From: Corydoras sp. C115 | Taxonomy: Eukaryota; Chordata; Actinopteri; Siluriformes; Callichthyidae | Direction of reading: 5' to 3' | Length of the DNA: 64,000 nucleotides | Assembly: GCA_019802505.1 (NCBI GenBank) | Contig: JAFMOC010000692.1 | Coordinates: forward strand, 77,501-141,500 | Shown: piece by piece, positions 34,970 through 47,119 of the stretch | Layout of the letters: the number at the start of each line of letters is the position of its first letter | Position numbering within the stretch: position 1 is the first letter of the stretch | The notes under the pieces: model-generated | What the model saw: the letters and a program-made list of their open reading frames with translations, nothing else | What the model was told of the DNA's origin: nothing | Database searches by the model: none | Translations under genes and position numbers: made by a program

Positions 34970-35185
34970 TGCTTTATCCTCTACTAGGGTCTATATGGGG
35001 CAATTTGGAGAATTCAATTGACCTTGATCCATGCTTTTGGACTGTGGGAGGAAAGCGGAGAACCCGGAGGAAACCCACGCGGACACGGGGAGAACATGGA
35101 AACTCCACCCAGATGGGGATTCAAACCGGGAATCCCTAGCGCTGAGAGGAGAACATGCTAATCACTAAGTCACTGTGCCGCCCTG
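34970..35185 (-). mobile_element. V-SINE with middle deleted
   Basis: The tail segment ctttatcctctactagggt joins directly to ctatatggggcaatttgg. Confidence 0.9.
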
Positions 35186-35195
35186 CATTGTATCC

Positions 35196-35450
35196 ATCCG
35201 TCCATTATGTTCCTCTTTATCCTCTATTAGGGTCGCGGGGGGGGGGGTGTTCCCCATGCCCATCCAGGGGAGAACGTCTCGGGCGCTGGGCAGATAGACC
35301 CAGGACAGGGCGCCAATCCATCGCTGGACACACACTCACTCACACAGACACACTCTATATGGGGCAATTTGGAGAACTCAATTGACTTGAGCCATGTTTT
35401 TGGACTGTGGGAGGAAACGGGAGAACCCGGAGGAAACCCACGCAGGGAGA
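35196..35450 (-). mobile_element. V-SINE 3' two-thirds
   Basis: Stops at ggaaacccacgcaggg. Confidence 0.9.
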
Positions 35451-35549
35451 ACCCCAATCCATCCAATCCTAAAATAAAAAAAAAAATGATAGTATTCATA
35501 TTAATATGGTTCCCCAAAATAACATCTCGGGCGCTGGGCATTAGGAAAG

Positions 35550-35960
35550 GGCGCACGGTGGCTTAGTGATTGGGCATTTGAATTCAATTCTCCTCTCAGC
35601 GCTAGGGATTCCCGGTTCGAATCCCCATCTGGGTGGTTTAGTGGTTAGCATGTTCTCCTCTCCCTAGGGATTCCCATGAATCCCCATCGGTGGGTTTCCA
35701 TGTCCCCCCATGTTCGTGTGGGTTCTCCGTTCTCCGGTTTCCTCCCACAGTCCAAAAACATGGATCAAGTCAATTGAATTCTCCAAATTGCCCCATATAG
35801 AGAGTGTGTTTGTGTGAGCGAGTGTGAGTGCCCAGTGATAGATTGGCGTCCTGTCCTGGGTGTATCTGCCCAGCGCCCGAAGACGTTCTCCCCTGGATGG
35901 GCATGGGGAAACCCCCCCCCCCCCCCCCCGCGACTCTAATAGAGGATAATAATGGATATC
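35550..35960 (+). mobile_element. V-SINE with duplicated head
   Basis: Head at 35,552-35,634, then a second head from ggtttagtggttagcatg (35,635), and a full 3' region to 35,955 with a C tract of about 19. Confidence 0.9.
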
Positions 35961-36377
35961 TCATTATTGATGAATGGTAAAAGTAGCCAGAGTGTGAAAA
36001 CAGTGTAAACGTCCTAAACCGCAGCAGGTCTTTTATGTCCTCGGGTAAACGTGTTCTCTACGCCATTCTCGCTCTCGCGCAGTGGACGCGTTCCACATCC
36101 TGAAGCTATTCAGACCGCCGGCACTGAGCTGTGCGTGGAAAGGTCAGAGTGATTACAGCAAACCGGCAGCGTTAGAGGGAACTGTCGCTTCTGTTCTCCA
36201 TCCGTCTCCACGCTGCGCTTCATACGCATTTCGCTTCACGAAGAGTAAAATAATAATGAATTCGTTAATGAAGGTGACACGCATTGTTAATTATTAATAC
36301 AAACGAGGTTCCGTTTCCTGTAATTAGCTCGCTGCTGTCCTTTCAGACACACATTACATTTACATCATTAAGCAGCA
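35961..36377. other. unique sequence
   Basis: 36,050-36,240 is GC-richer. No exon supported. Confidence 0.55.
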
Positions 36378-36716
36378 ATCCATCCATCCATCATCCTCCG
36401 CTTTATCCTCTATTAGGGTGGGGGGGGGGTTCCCCATGCCCATCCAGGGGAGAACGTTTCGGGCGCTGGGTAGATACACCCAGGACAGGACACCAATCTA
36501 TCACTGGAGACACACTCACTCACACAGACACACTCTATATGGGGCAATTTGGAGAACTCAATTGACTTGATCCATGTTTTTGGACTGTGGGAACCCGGAG
36601 GAAACCCATGGGGATACGGGGAGACCATGGAAACTCCACCCAGATTGGGATTCGAACCGGGAATCCCTAGCGTTGAGAGGAGAACATGCCAACCACTAAG
36701 CCACCGTGCCGCCCTA
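36378..36716 (-). mobile_element. V-SINE, full length
   Basis: Antisense, small deletion in the V-domain. Confidence 0.93.
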
Positions 36717-36727
36717 CATTGTATTAT

Positions 36728-37040
36728 CGATCCATCCATTATATTCCGCTTTATCCTATATTAGGGTCGTGGGGGGGGGGGGGTTCCCCATGTCCATCCA
36801 GGGGAGAACGTTTCGGGCGCTGGGCAGATACACCCAGGACAGGACGCCAATCTATCACTGGACACACACTCACTCACACAGACACACTCTATATGGGGCA
36901 ATTTGTAGAATTCAATTGACTTGAGGAAACCGGAGAACCCAGAGGAAACCCATGGGGACACGGGGAGAACATGGAAACTCCACCCAGATTGGGATTCGAA
37001 CCGGGAATCCCTAGTGCTGAGAGGAGAACATGCCAACCAT
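36728..37040 (-). mobile_element. V-SINE
   Basis: A 30-bp deletion removes catgtttttggactgtggg. The head is cut at ccaacca. Confidence 0.92.
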
Positions 37041-37379
37041 GTAACTACTTCATTACGCCACTCACGAGGTCCTTAATGAAGGCAGGAATCAAGCATAAAT
37101 GAATAAAAATCTATATAAACGTATAAACGGGTGAAGTGCACATGCTATAAAGCTGTTATAATGGAGCAGCAGAGTTAAGGCAGGACGCTGTGGATGCGAG
37201 AGGTGCTGTGAGGTCAGCTGAAACGTTGTGGTTGGACTGCAGTGACTGCAAATGTTACTGAAAGGTTAATGTCCTGCGAGGATGGAAATGGGAGCTGATT
37301 TCCGGCGACCAAACATATCAAAAAGCTTGAAATGTCATTCAGATCTTAACGTTCTGTTCAAATAAAATGAACGATATCA
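37041..37379. other. unique sequence
   Basis: Nothing recognised. Confidence 0.55.
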
Positions 37380-37705
37380 TCCATCCATCCATCCATCATC
37401 TTCCGTTTATCCTCTGTTAGGGTCACGGCGGGGGGGGGGGGGGGGGGAGATAGACCCAGGACAGGACGCCAATCTATCACTGGACACACACTCACTCACA
37501 TGGACAAACTCTATATGGGGCAATTTGGAGAATTCAATTGACCTTGATCCATGTTTTTGGACTGTGGGAGGAAACCGGAGAACCCGGAGGAAACCCACAC
37601 GGACACGGGGAGAACATGGAAACTCCACCCGGATGGGGATTCGAACCGGGAATCACTAGCGCTGAGAGGAGAACATGCTAAACCACTAAGCCACCGTGCC
37701 GCCCT
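37380..37705 (-). mobile_element. V-SINE
   Basis: A G tract of about 18 replaces the ttccccatgcccatcc segment. Intact head. Confidence 0.92.
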
Positions 37706-37751
37706 AATTATAAAATTAACAACAATAATAATAAGAATTATAATTATTATT

Positions 37752-37876
37752 TGGCGCCCTGTCCTGGGTGTATCTGCCCAGCGCCCGAGACGTTCTCCCC
37801 TGGATGGGCATGGGGAACCCCACCGCGACCCTAAAAAAGGTTAAAGCGGGAGATGATGAACGAATGAATGAATTAT
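37752..37876 (+). mobile_element. V-SINE 3' third
   Basis: ggcgccctgtcctgggtgta to an ATGA tail, between ATT-type microsatellites. Confidence 0.9.
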
Positions 37877-37904
37877 TATTATTATTATTAATATTATTAT
37901 TATC

Positions 37905-38255
37905 ATTATCCATCCATTATCTTTCGCTTTATCCTCTATTAGGGTCGCAAGGGGGGGGTTCCCCATGCCCATCCAGGGGAGAACGTCTCGGGCGCTGGGC
38001 ATATACACCCAGGACAGGACGCCAATCTATCACTGGGCACACACTCACTCACACATACACACTCTATATGGGGCAATTTAGAGAACTCAATTGACCTTGA
38101 TCCATGTTTTTGGACTGTGGGAGGAAACCGGAGAACCCGGAGGAAACCCACGCGGACACGGGGAGAACATGGAAACTCCACCCAGATGGGGATTCGAACC
38201 GGGAATCCCTAGTGCTGAGAGGAGAACATGCTAAACACTAAGCCACCGTGCCGCA
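37905..38255 (-). mobile_element. V-SINE, full length
   Basis: Antisense, intact B box, followed by (AAT)n. Confidence 0.93.
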
Positions 38256-38884
38256 ATTAATAATAATATTATTATTATTATGATTATAAAATGGGTAATT
38301 CTGGGTCTTAAATCAGCTTCAGAGAACATCTTAAATTCCCAGGGCAATGGTAATCTTTAATTGTAAAAATGATTGACTCGTTTCACATGCACCACTTACT
38401 CCAAAATTGTGACGGGATTAAAATCTATAAAAACAGAGATAATTAGAAAATGACGTAAGGTTATTTTATTTTACCAGTGCTCACCGGCGAGCGTCTGAAT
38501 GGAAAACCAGTTCCACGATGAAATGAAAGTCTGTTGCTGCAAAACCAGGTTTAGACCAAAATGACTGGCAATCGCACTGTTATTTGGAATAAACGACATT
38601 TCCGTTGCCTAGCGACGGGAGATAAAGGGCACGTAATAAACCCGCCGTTGTTCACAAGACACCCGGGCCCAAGATTTTAGCTTAAAAAGAGCCTGGGGCT
38701 AAAAATAGAGGCTGTTTAAAGCATGGAAGTCCAAGGATTTGGTTTTCAAATGGCTCGACACAAAGACTAAGCCCCCGTCCACTGGGGGCAGCGGGTCGCC
38801 AGAGACTGGCTTCAGGAAAAAAGGGCATTTGTAGAAGGTTGTTATGTGCGGGTGTTAAATACCAACGAGAAGTAAAGTTAGAAC
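38256..38884. other. unique sequence
   Basis: About 630 bp with no SINE. Contains the X-box-like site at 38,604. Minus-strand open frames here are not conserved as far as I can tell. Confidence 0.5.
38604..38616. promoter_or_regulatory. weaker X-box-like site
   Basis: GTTGCCTAGCGAC has RFX-type half sites with one mismatch, in the unique stretch 38,256-38,885. Confidence 0.2.
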
Positions 38885-39580
38885 CGCGGCACGGTGGTTT
38901 AATGGTTAGCACGTTCTCCTCTCGCCCAGCGATGGATTGGCGCCCTGTCCTGGGTCTATCTGCCCAGCGCCTGAGACGTTCTCCCCTGGATGGGCATGGG
39001 GAACCCCACCGCGACCCTAATAGAGGATAAAGCGGGAGATGATGAATGAATGAATGAATAAATGTTCTCCTCTCAGCTCTAGGGATTCCTGGTTCCAATC
39101 CCAATCTGGGTGGAGTTTCCATGTTCTCCCCGTGTCTGTGTGGGTGTCCTCCGGGTTCTCCGGTTTCCTCCCACAGTCCAAAAACTTGGATCGAGGTCAA
39201 TGGAATTCGCCAAATTGCCCCATATAGAGTGTGTGTGCCCAGTGATAGGCATGGGGAACCCTCCTGCGACCCTAGTAGAGGATAAAGCGGAAGATAATAG
39301 ATGGATGGATTATCTGGGTGGATTATCCATGTTCTCCCCGTGTACGCGTGGGTTTCCTCCGGGTTCTCCGGTTTCCTCCCACAGTCCAAAAACATGGATC
39401 AAGGTCAATTGAATTCTCCAAATTGCCCCATATAGAGTGTGTGAGTGTGTGTCCAGTGATAGATTGGCGTCCTGTCCTGGGTGTATCTGCCCAGCGCCCG
39501 AGACGTTCTCCCCTGGATGGGCATGGGGAACCCCCTCCATGATCCTAAAAGAGTATTAAGCAGAAGATAATGAATGAATA
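38885..39580 (+). mobile_element. three chained V-SINE copies, each with a deletion
   Basis: Pieces at 38,885-39,062 (head joined to the 3' third), 39,066-39,312 (3' linker deleted) and 39,313-39,580 (from the V-domain). 39,066-39,580 resembles 48,540-49,075 in order and deletions. Confidence 0.88.
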
Positions 39581-39905
39581 ATCCTCTATTAGGGTCACGG
39601 TGGGGTTCCCCATACCCATCCAGGGGAGAACGTCTCGGGCGCTGGGCAGATACACCCAGGACAGGACGCCAATCTATCACTGGACACACACTCACTCACA
39701 CAGACACACTCTATATGGGGCAATTTGGAGAACTCAATTGATCTCGCTCCATGTTTTTGGACTGTGGGAGGAAACCGGAGAACCCGGAGGAAACCCACGC
39801 GGACACGGGGAGAACATGGAAACTCCACCCAGATGGGGATTCGAACCGGGAATCTCTAGCGCTGAGAGGAGAACATGCTAACCACTAAGCCACCGTGCCA
39901 CCCTA
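39581..39905 (-). mobile_element. V-SINE, full length
   Basis: Antisense, intact head. Confidence 0.93.
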
Positions 39906-39979
39906 ATTATAAAATTAACAATAATAATAATAATAATAATAATAATTATAATTATTATTATTATTAATATTATTATCAT

Positions 39980-40320
39980 TATCCATCCATTATCTTTTGC
40001 TTTATCCTCTATTAGGGTCGCAGGGGGGGGGGGGTTCCCCATACCCATCCAGGGGAGAACGTCTCGGGCGCTGGGCAGATACACCCAGGACAGGACGCCA
40101 ATCTATCACTGGACACACACTCACTCACACAGACACACTCTATATGGGGCAATTTGGAGAACTCAATTGACCTCGCTCCATGTTTTTGGACTGTGGGAGG
40201 AAACCGGAGAACCCGGAGGAAACCCACACGGACACGGGGAGAACATGGAAACTCCACCCAGATTGGGATACGAACCACTGAGAGGAGAACATGCCAACCA
40301 CTAATCCCCAGTGCCGCCCT
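39980..40320 (-). mobile_element. V-SINE
   Basis: Shares uncommon variants (ctcgctccatg) and the flanking ATT microsatellite with the previous copy, so the pair is a local duplicate. Confidence 0.92.
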
Positions 40321-40640
40321 GGTTTGAAGTAATGAACTTTAATTAGCTGTAAATCTTCTTATCGTCATTTAGCACGAGCTCAATAAGACAAACAGATGAG
40401 AGGAAGAGGGAAGCGAATCAGAGCGGATGGAACCGAGTGGAACTATGAAGTAAGGTCATGAGGAGCTTAGATCCCAAGTCACAGCAGCATCTTTGCCTCG
40501 GGGACGTTCAGCGTTTATGTATCATAATCAGTGTTTGGGTTTCTGAATGCAGGAAAACACCATAAATAACGCAAGAGGAGAGAAGAGTTTGTGAGAAGCA
40601 TGAAGTCACTGAGGATTTAAAAGGAAACATTTTTTAACCC
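40321..40640. other. unique sequence
   Basis: No gene or repeat recognised. Confidence 0.55.
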
Positions 40641-42000
40641 TGACCCTTTTTTTTTTCGGGGGTGGGGGGGGGGGGGTGCTGCTACGTGTGGGATGAAGAC
40701 CCATCATCCCACACCCTATTTTTTTTATTTATTATTATTAATTTTTTTTTTTTTTTTGGGGCGGGGTGAAGAGCCATCATCCCACACCCTATTTTTTTAT
40801 TTATTTTATTTTTTTTTTTTTTTTTTTTTTTGGGGGGGGGGGGGCTACATGTGGGGTGAAGACCCAAAACCCTACCCTTTTTAATTAATTAATTTTATTT
40901 TTTTTTTTTTTTTTTTTGGGGGGGGGGGGTGCTACATGTGTGGGGTGAAGACCCATCATCCCACACCCTATTTTTTTTTATTTATTTATTTTTTTTTTTG
41001 GGGGGGGGGGGTGCTACGTGTGGGGTGAAAACCCATCATCCCACACCCTATTTTTTTTTTTTTTTTTTATTTTTTCCTCTATTAGGGTCGCGGGGGGTTC
41101 CCCATGCCCATCCAGGGGAGAACGTCTCGGGCGCTGGGCAGATAGACCCAGGACAGGACGCCAATCCATCACACACTCACTCACTCAAACACACTCTATT
41201 GGGGCAATTTTTTACTTGATCCATGTTTTTTGTGGGAGGAAACCGGAGAACCCGGAGGAAACCCACGCGGACACGGGGAGAACATGGAAACTCCACCCAG
41301 ATGGGGATTCGAACCGGGAATCCCTAGCGCTGAGAGGCGAACGTGCTAACACTAAGCCACCGTTTTGTATTTTTTTTAATTAATTAATTTTTTTTTTTTT
41401 TTGGGGGGGGTGCTACGTGTGGGGTGAAGACCCATCATCCCACACCCTATTTTTTTATTTATTTATTGTTTATTTTTGTGGGGGGGGTGCTACGTGTGGG
41501 GTGAAGACCCATCATCCCACACCCTATTTTTTTTTTTTTTTGGGGGGGGGGGTGCTACGTGTGGGGTGAAGACCCATCATTCCACACCCTATTTTTTATT
41601 TTTTTTTTTTTTTTTTTTTTTTTTGGGGGGGGGTGCTACGTGTGGGGTGAAGACCCATCATCCCACACACTATTTTTTTTTTATTTACTTTATTTTATTT
41701 ATTTTTTTTTTTGGGGGGGGCTACATGTGGGGTGAAGACCCATCATTCCACACCCTATTTTTTTTATTTATTTATTTATTTTTTTTTGGGGGGGGGGTGC
41801 TACGTGTGGGGTGAAGACCCATCATCCCACACCCTATTTTTTTTATTTTATTTTATTTTATTTATTTTTTTTTTGGGGGGGGGTGCTACGTGTGGGGTGA
41901 AGACCCATCATCCCACACCCTATTTTTTAAAATTTATTTTTTTTTATTTTTTTTGGGGGGGGTGCTACGTGTGTCTTGGGATGAAGACCCATCATCCCAT
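40641..42000. repeat. T/G-rich satellite, about 65-90 bp unit
   Basis: About 13 units of poly-T, a run of 7-13 G, gctacgtgtggggtgaagac, then ccatcatcccacaccctatt. gctac anchors at 41,412, 41,489, 41,554, 41,635, 41,720, 41,799, 41,885 and 41,964 (spacing 65-86 bp). Earlier units lie at about 40,680-41,050. Unit length varies mainly through the T tract. Confidence 0.93.
41076..41365 (-). mobile_element. V-SINE inside the T/G satellite
   Basis: Antisense copy starting tcctctattagggtcgcgg and ending cactaagccaccg, with satellite on both sides. Confidence 0.92.
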
Positions 42001-42014
42001 AATCATCCCATTCT

Positions 42015-42600
42015 CCCATCATCCCATTCTCCTCTCAGTCCTGGGGATCCGGGTTCCAATCCCGATCTGGGTGAATTCTCTGATTACCCCACATTCCAAA
42101 AAGATGGAGTCATTCAAGGGAATCTCATTTATTCATTCATTATCTTCTGCATAATCCTCTATTAGGCTAGTGGGGGGGGGTTCCCCATGCCCATCCAGGG
42201 GAGAACGTTTCGGGCGCTGGGCAGATACACCCAGGACAGGGCGCCAATCCATCACTGGACACACACTCACTCACACAGACACACTCTATATGGGGCAATT
42301 TGGAGAACTCCATTGACTCGATCCATGTTTTTGGAGGAAACTGTGGGAGGAAACCGGAGAACACACGGACACGGGGAGAAAATGGAAACTCCACCCAGAT
42401 TGGGATTCCAAGATGGAATTTATTCATTTATTCATTCATTATCTTCTGCATAATCCTTTCAGGCTAGTGGGGGGGGGGGGGTTCCCCATGCTCATCCAGG
42501 GGAGAACGTTTCGGGCGCTGGGCAGATAGACCCAGGACAGGGCGCCAATCTATCACTGAACACACACTCACTCACACAGACACACTCTATATGGGGCAAT
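42015..42600 (-). mobile_element. V-SINE copies and fragment
   Basis: A short diverged sense head (42,015-42,105), an antisense copy (42,128-42,412) and an antisense 3' half (42,425-42,605). The last two share the unusual start atcttctgcataatcct. Confidence 0.88.
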
Positions 42601-42679
42601 TTGGAGATGGGTGCTCTGTGATGGGTGTATCTGCCCAGCGGCCGAAATGTTCTCCCCGGGATGGTCATTTTGAAGCGTT

Positions 42680-42791
42680 CCATTGGTCTGGCAAACGTTT
42701 CGTGAAGGGACAGAGGGCAGAGGACAGAGGCGCTCAACCACATGTGTCCTCTGCCCTCTGTCCCATCACGAAACGTTTGCCAGACCAATGG
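42680..42791. repeat. hairpin: 47-bp inverted repeat, 18-nt loop
   Basis: Arms 42,680-42,726 and 42,745-42,791 pair with a single mismatch. The left arm begins ccattggtctggcaaacgtt and the right arm ends gccagaccaatgg. The sequence is not V-SINE. Confidence 0.95.
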
Positions 42792-43204
42792 ACGTCTCGG
42801 CTGGACACCATAAAGCACTCCAACTGATGAAGGCTTCGGACGGGGGCGGAAATGCCAACATGTCTCAGTGCGTACACAGAACCGACACTAAGTGCTGTCA
42901 ACAGTTTGGCTATGACCCGTCCACCCCTCAGTCTCAACGGGTCAGTACTGTAGAGAGAACAGGGGGAAATGAGGTGACCAATCATATACCAACCCTCGTT
43001 TTAAAGACAACTAAAATCAAAGAAAGAGACCGAAGAATAAAGCGGGGACAAAGCGGACAGATTAAAATAGAGAAGACAGAATGAAAGTATCATGACAAGT
43101 GTTAAAGCCTCTGGCGTGGGGACTATGGAGAACCCAGAGGACATGAGAACATGAGAAGAACATGCACACAATAAAGGCCCTCTCCATCTTCACCCAGAAA
43201 ATTT
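42792..43204. other. unique sequence
   Basis: Plus-strand open frames run through the hairpin and beyond (to 43,084) but match nothing I recognise. Confidence 0.5.
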
Positions 43205-43755
43205 CCATTCATCATTATCTCCCACTTTATCCTCTATTAGGGTCGCGGGGGGTTCCCCATGCTCATCCAGGGGAGAACGTCTCGGGCGCTGGGCAGATAC
43301 ACCCAGGACAGGACACCAATCTATCACTGGACACACACTCACTCACACAGACACACTCTATAAGGGGCAATTTGGAGAATTCAATTGACTTGATTCATGT
43401 TTTTGGACTGTGGGAGACCAAAAACATGAATTAAGTGGAACATTCATTATGTTCCACTTAATCCTCTGCTAGGGTCGAGGGGGTTCTCCATGGGAATCCA
43501 GGGGAGAACGTTTCAGGCACTGGGCAGATACACCCAGGACAGGACACCAATCTATCACTGGACACACACTCACACTCTATATGGTGCAATTTGGAGAATT
43601 CAGTTTGCCTTGAACCAAGTTTTTCCCCCCACATTTTGGGGAAGAATCCCAAGCAGACACGGGGAGAACATGCAAACTCCACCCAGATTGGGATTCGAAC
43701 CTGCAATCCCTAGCGCTGAGAGGAGAACACGCTAACCCCTAAGCCACCATGCCAC
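43205..43755 (-). mobile_element. two V-SINE copies
   Basis: 43,205-43,420 is a 3' part. 43,440-43,755 is a full copy with a replaced middle (ttttccccccacattttggg). Confidence 0.9.
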
Positions 43756-43756
43756 C

Positions 43757-44600
43757 CTATGGGGCAATTAGTTGTTTTTTTTTTTTGTTTTTTTTGTTTT
43801 TTTAGAGCATTCAATTCACCTTGAATCCATATTTTTGGACTGTGGGAGGAAACCGGAGAACCCGGAGGAAACCCACGAGGACACGGAAAGAACATGGAAA
43901 CTCCACCCAGATTGGGATTCGAACCTGCAATCCCTTGCGCTGAGAGGAGAACACGATAACCCCTAAGCCACCATGCCACCCTATGGGGCAATTAGTTGTT
44001 TTTTTTTTAGTTTTTTTTTTTTTTTTTGAGCATTCAATTCACCTTGAATCCATATTTTTGGACTGTGGGAGGAAACCGGAGAACCCGGAGGAAACCCACG
44101 AGGACACGGGGAGAACATGCAAACTCCGCCCAGATTGGGATTCGAACCTGCAATCCCTAGCGCTGAGAGGAGAACACGATAACCCCTAAGCCACCATGCC
44201 ACCCTATGGGGCAATTAGTTTTTTTTTTTTTTGAGCATTCAATTCACCTTGAATCCATATTTTTGGACTGTGGGAGGAAACCGGAGAACCCGGAGAAAAC
44301 CCACGAGGACACGGGGAGAATATGCAAACTCCACCCAGATTGGGATTCGAACCTGCAATCCCTAGCGCTGAGAGGAGAACATGCTAACCCCTAAGCCACC
44401 ATGCCACCCTATGGGGCAATTAGGTTTTTTTTATTTATTTTTTTTATTTAGAGCATTCAATTCACCTTGAATCCATATTTTTGGACTGTGGGAGGAAGCC
44501 GGAGAACCCGGAGGAAACCCACGAGGACACGGGGAGAACATGGAAACCCACCCTTTTTTTGAGAGGAGAACGTGCTGACCACTGAGCCACCGTGCCGTCC
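43757..44600 (-). repeat. about 223-bp tandem array from the V-SINE 5' half
   Basis: ctatggggcaattag recurs at 43,757, 43,981, 44,204 and 44,410 (spacings 224, 223, 206). Each unit has a poly-T run, gagcattcaattcaccttga, the V-domain and an antisense head ending gccaccatgccacc. Neighbours are nearly identical. Confidence 0.93.
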
Positions 44601-45002
44601 ACCAAAGCACCAACTCAAAAGGCTATTCATCTCTGTCTCTATGGACGCTTGACCCGATGGTGATTAATTGGAAGTACGTCTCCACCGATGGATCGGCGTC
44701 TTCGTTGTGTTTCAGGTAATGGACGTGAAATGTTATTATGGAAGCGGAACGTCTTTGGAACCGTGGAAGTCTCAGCCCTCGAGAGCTTTTACAAAGCCAT
44801 TGATTATCTGACTAAACAGCTGCACACGTTGACAGAAGTGAGCTGTGTCGTCGTCTACGAGATAAACTCATCGATCCGTCGTCGTCTTTGGAGAACGTTA
44901 TTGACGTGGAGACATGACAGAATCAACTTAACATCGGCACGAGAACGTCTCTGCTTTAAGAGAACATCATCAAGAACAAAACACTGCAGTTATGTATTTA
45001 TA
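44601..45002. other. unique sequence
   Basis: The plus strand is open from about 44,688 into the next SINE. No similarity recognised. Confidence 0.45.
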
Positions 45003-45365
45003 TCCATCCATTCATTATCTTCCACTTTATCCTCTATTAGGATCGTGGGGGGGGGGGGGGGGGGGGGGTTCCCAATGCCCATCCAGGGGAGAACGTTTCG
45101 AGCGCTGGGCAAATACACCCAGGACAGGACGCCAATCCATCGCTGGACACACACTCAGTCACACAGACACACTCTATATGGTGCAATTTGGAGAATTCAA
45201 TTGATTTGATCCATGTTTTTGGACTGTGGGAGGAAACCGGAGAACCCGGAGGAAACCCACGTGGACACGGGGAGAACATGGAAACACTACCCAGATGGGG
45301 ATTCAAATCGGGAGTCCCCAGTGCTGAGAGGAGAACATGCCAACCACTAAGCCACCGTGCCACCC
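45003..45365 (-). mobile_element. V-SINE, full length
   Basis: G tract of about 22. Confidence 0.93.
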
Positions 45366-45374
45366 ACTATTTAA

Positions 45375-45715
45375 TCATCCATAAATTATGTTCCATTTTA
45401 TCCTCTATTAGGGTCGCGAGGGGAAGGGGGGGGGGTTCCCCATGCCCATCCAGGGTAGAACGTTTCGGGTGCTGGTCAGATAGACCCAGGACAGGACGCC
45501 AATCCATCACTGTACACACACTCACTCACACAGACACACTCTATATGGGGCAATTTGGAGAACTCAATTGACTTGATCCATGTTTTTGGACTGTGGGAGG
45601 AAACCGGAGAACCCGGAGAAAACCCACGTGGACACGGGGAGAACATGGAAACTCCACCCAGATTGGGATTCGAACCGGGAATCCCTAGCGCTGAGAGGAG
45701 AACATGCCAACCACT
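45375..45715 (-). mobile_element. V-SINE
   Basis: Nearly complete. The head stops at ccaaccactg before an ATT microsatellite. Confidence 0.92.
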
Positions 45716-45770
45716 GAAACATTATTATTATAATATATAATAAATAACGTATTATAATAAAAATATTAGG

Positions 45771-46095
45771 GCGGCACAGTGGCTTAGTGGTTGGCATGTT
45801 CTCCTCTCAGCTCTAGGGATTCCCGGTTCGAATCCCCATCTGGGTGGAGTTTCCATGTTCTCCCCGTGTCCGCGTGGGTTTCCTCCGGGTTCTCCGGTTT
45901 CCTCCCACAGTCCAAAAACATGGATCAAGGGCAATTGAGTTCACCAAATTGCCCCATATAGAGTGTGTCTGTGTGAGAGAGTGATAGATAGGCCCAGCGC
46001 CCAAGACGTTCTCCCCTGGATGGGCATGGGGAACCCCACCGCGACCCTAATAGAGGATAAAGCGGAAGATAATGAATGAATGAATGAATAAATAA
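45771..46095 (+). mobile_element. V-SINE
   Basis: Complete head, short deletion in the 3' region, ATGA tail. Confidence 0.92.
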
Positions 46096-46304
46096 TAAAA
46101 TGAAGGTAAGAGTGTTATGTAGTAAACACTAGACGGTTCTGTAGGAATGTGAAAATTGTGGCCTCATACGTCGGTGTTGAGCTGCGGAACAGTTGCTACT
46201 TAAGTTCTTTAATCCTCTTCTGAATAATCCTCTTGGCTGCAGAGAACCAGAATCCCGGCTGAGCTTCTGCTTTGACCTTAACTTTTTTTGCAAGTTATAA
46301 TTTA

Positions 46305-46622
46305 TTCATTCATTCATTCATTCATTATGTTCCACTTAATCCTCTGCTAGGGTCGCGGGGGGTTCTCCATGGGAATCCAGGGAGAACGTTTCAGGCGCTG
46401 GGCAGATACACCCAGGACAGGACGCCACTCGTTCACTGGACACACACTCACTCACACAGACACACTCTATATGGGGCAATTTGGAGAATTCAGTTTGCCT
46501 TGAACCACGTTTTTGGACAATGGGGAAGAAACCCATGCAGACACGGGGAGAACATGGAAACTCCACCCAGATTGGAATTCGAACCTGCAATCCCTACCGC
46601 TGAGAGGAGAACATGCTAACCC
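46305..46622 (-). mobile_element. V-SINE, same subtype as 43,440-43,755
   Basis: Shares the ttccacttaatcctctgcta start and ccatgggaatccaggg variant. Confidence 0.9.
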
Positions 46623-47110
46623 CTTTTTTTTTTTAATTTATTTGGAGCATTCAATACACCTTGAATCCATGTTTTTGGACTGTGGGAGGAAACCGGAGAA
46701 CCCGGAGGAAACCCATGAGGACACGGGGAGAACATGCAAATGCCTGCTGAGAGGAGAACATGCTAACCACTAAGCCACAATGCCACCCTATGGGGCAATA
46801 GTTTTTTTTTATGTAGAGCATTCAATTCACCTTGAATCCATATTTTTGGACTGTGGGAGGAAACCGGAGAACCCGGAGGAAACCCACGCGGACACGGGGA
46901 GAAAATGCAAACTCCACCCAGATTGGGATTCGAACCTGCAATCCCTAGCACTGAGAGGAGAACATGCTAACCACTAAGCCACCATGTCACCCTATGGGGC
47001 AATTAGTGTTTTTTTTTTTTTTATTTAGAGCATTCAATTCACCTTGAATCCATGTTTTTGGACAGTGGGAGGAAACCGGAGAACCCAGAGGAAACCCATG
47101 AACATGAGGA
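46623..47110 (-). repeat. second array of the about 223-bp SINE-derived unit
   Basis: Units at about 46,640-46,790, 46,790-46,995 and 46,996-47,110 with the same poly-T, gagcattcaattcacc and ctatggggcaat joints as 43,757-44,600. Confidence 0.9.
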
Positions 47111-47119
47111 GAACATTGA

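Noticed and set aside
42683..43084. 133-codon plus-strand frame through the hairpin
   Set aside because: It crosses an inverted repeat and has no recognisable domain; the hairpin explains part of the frame.
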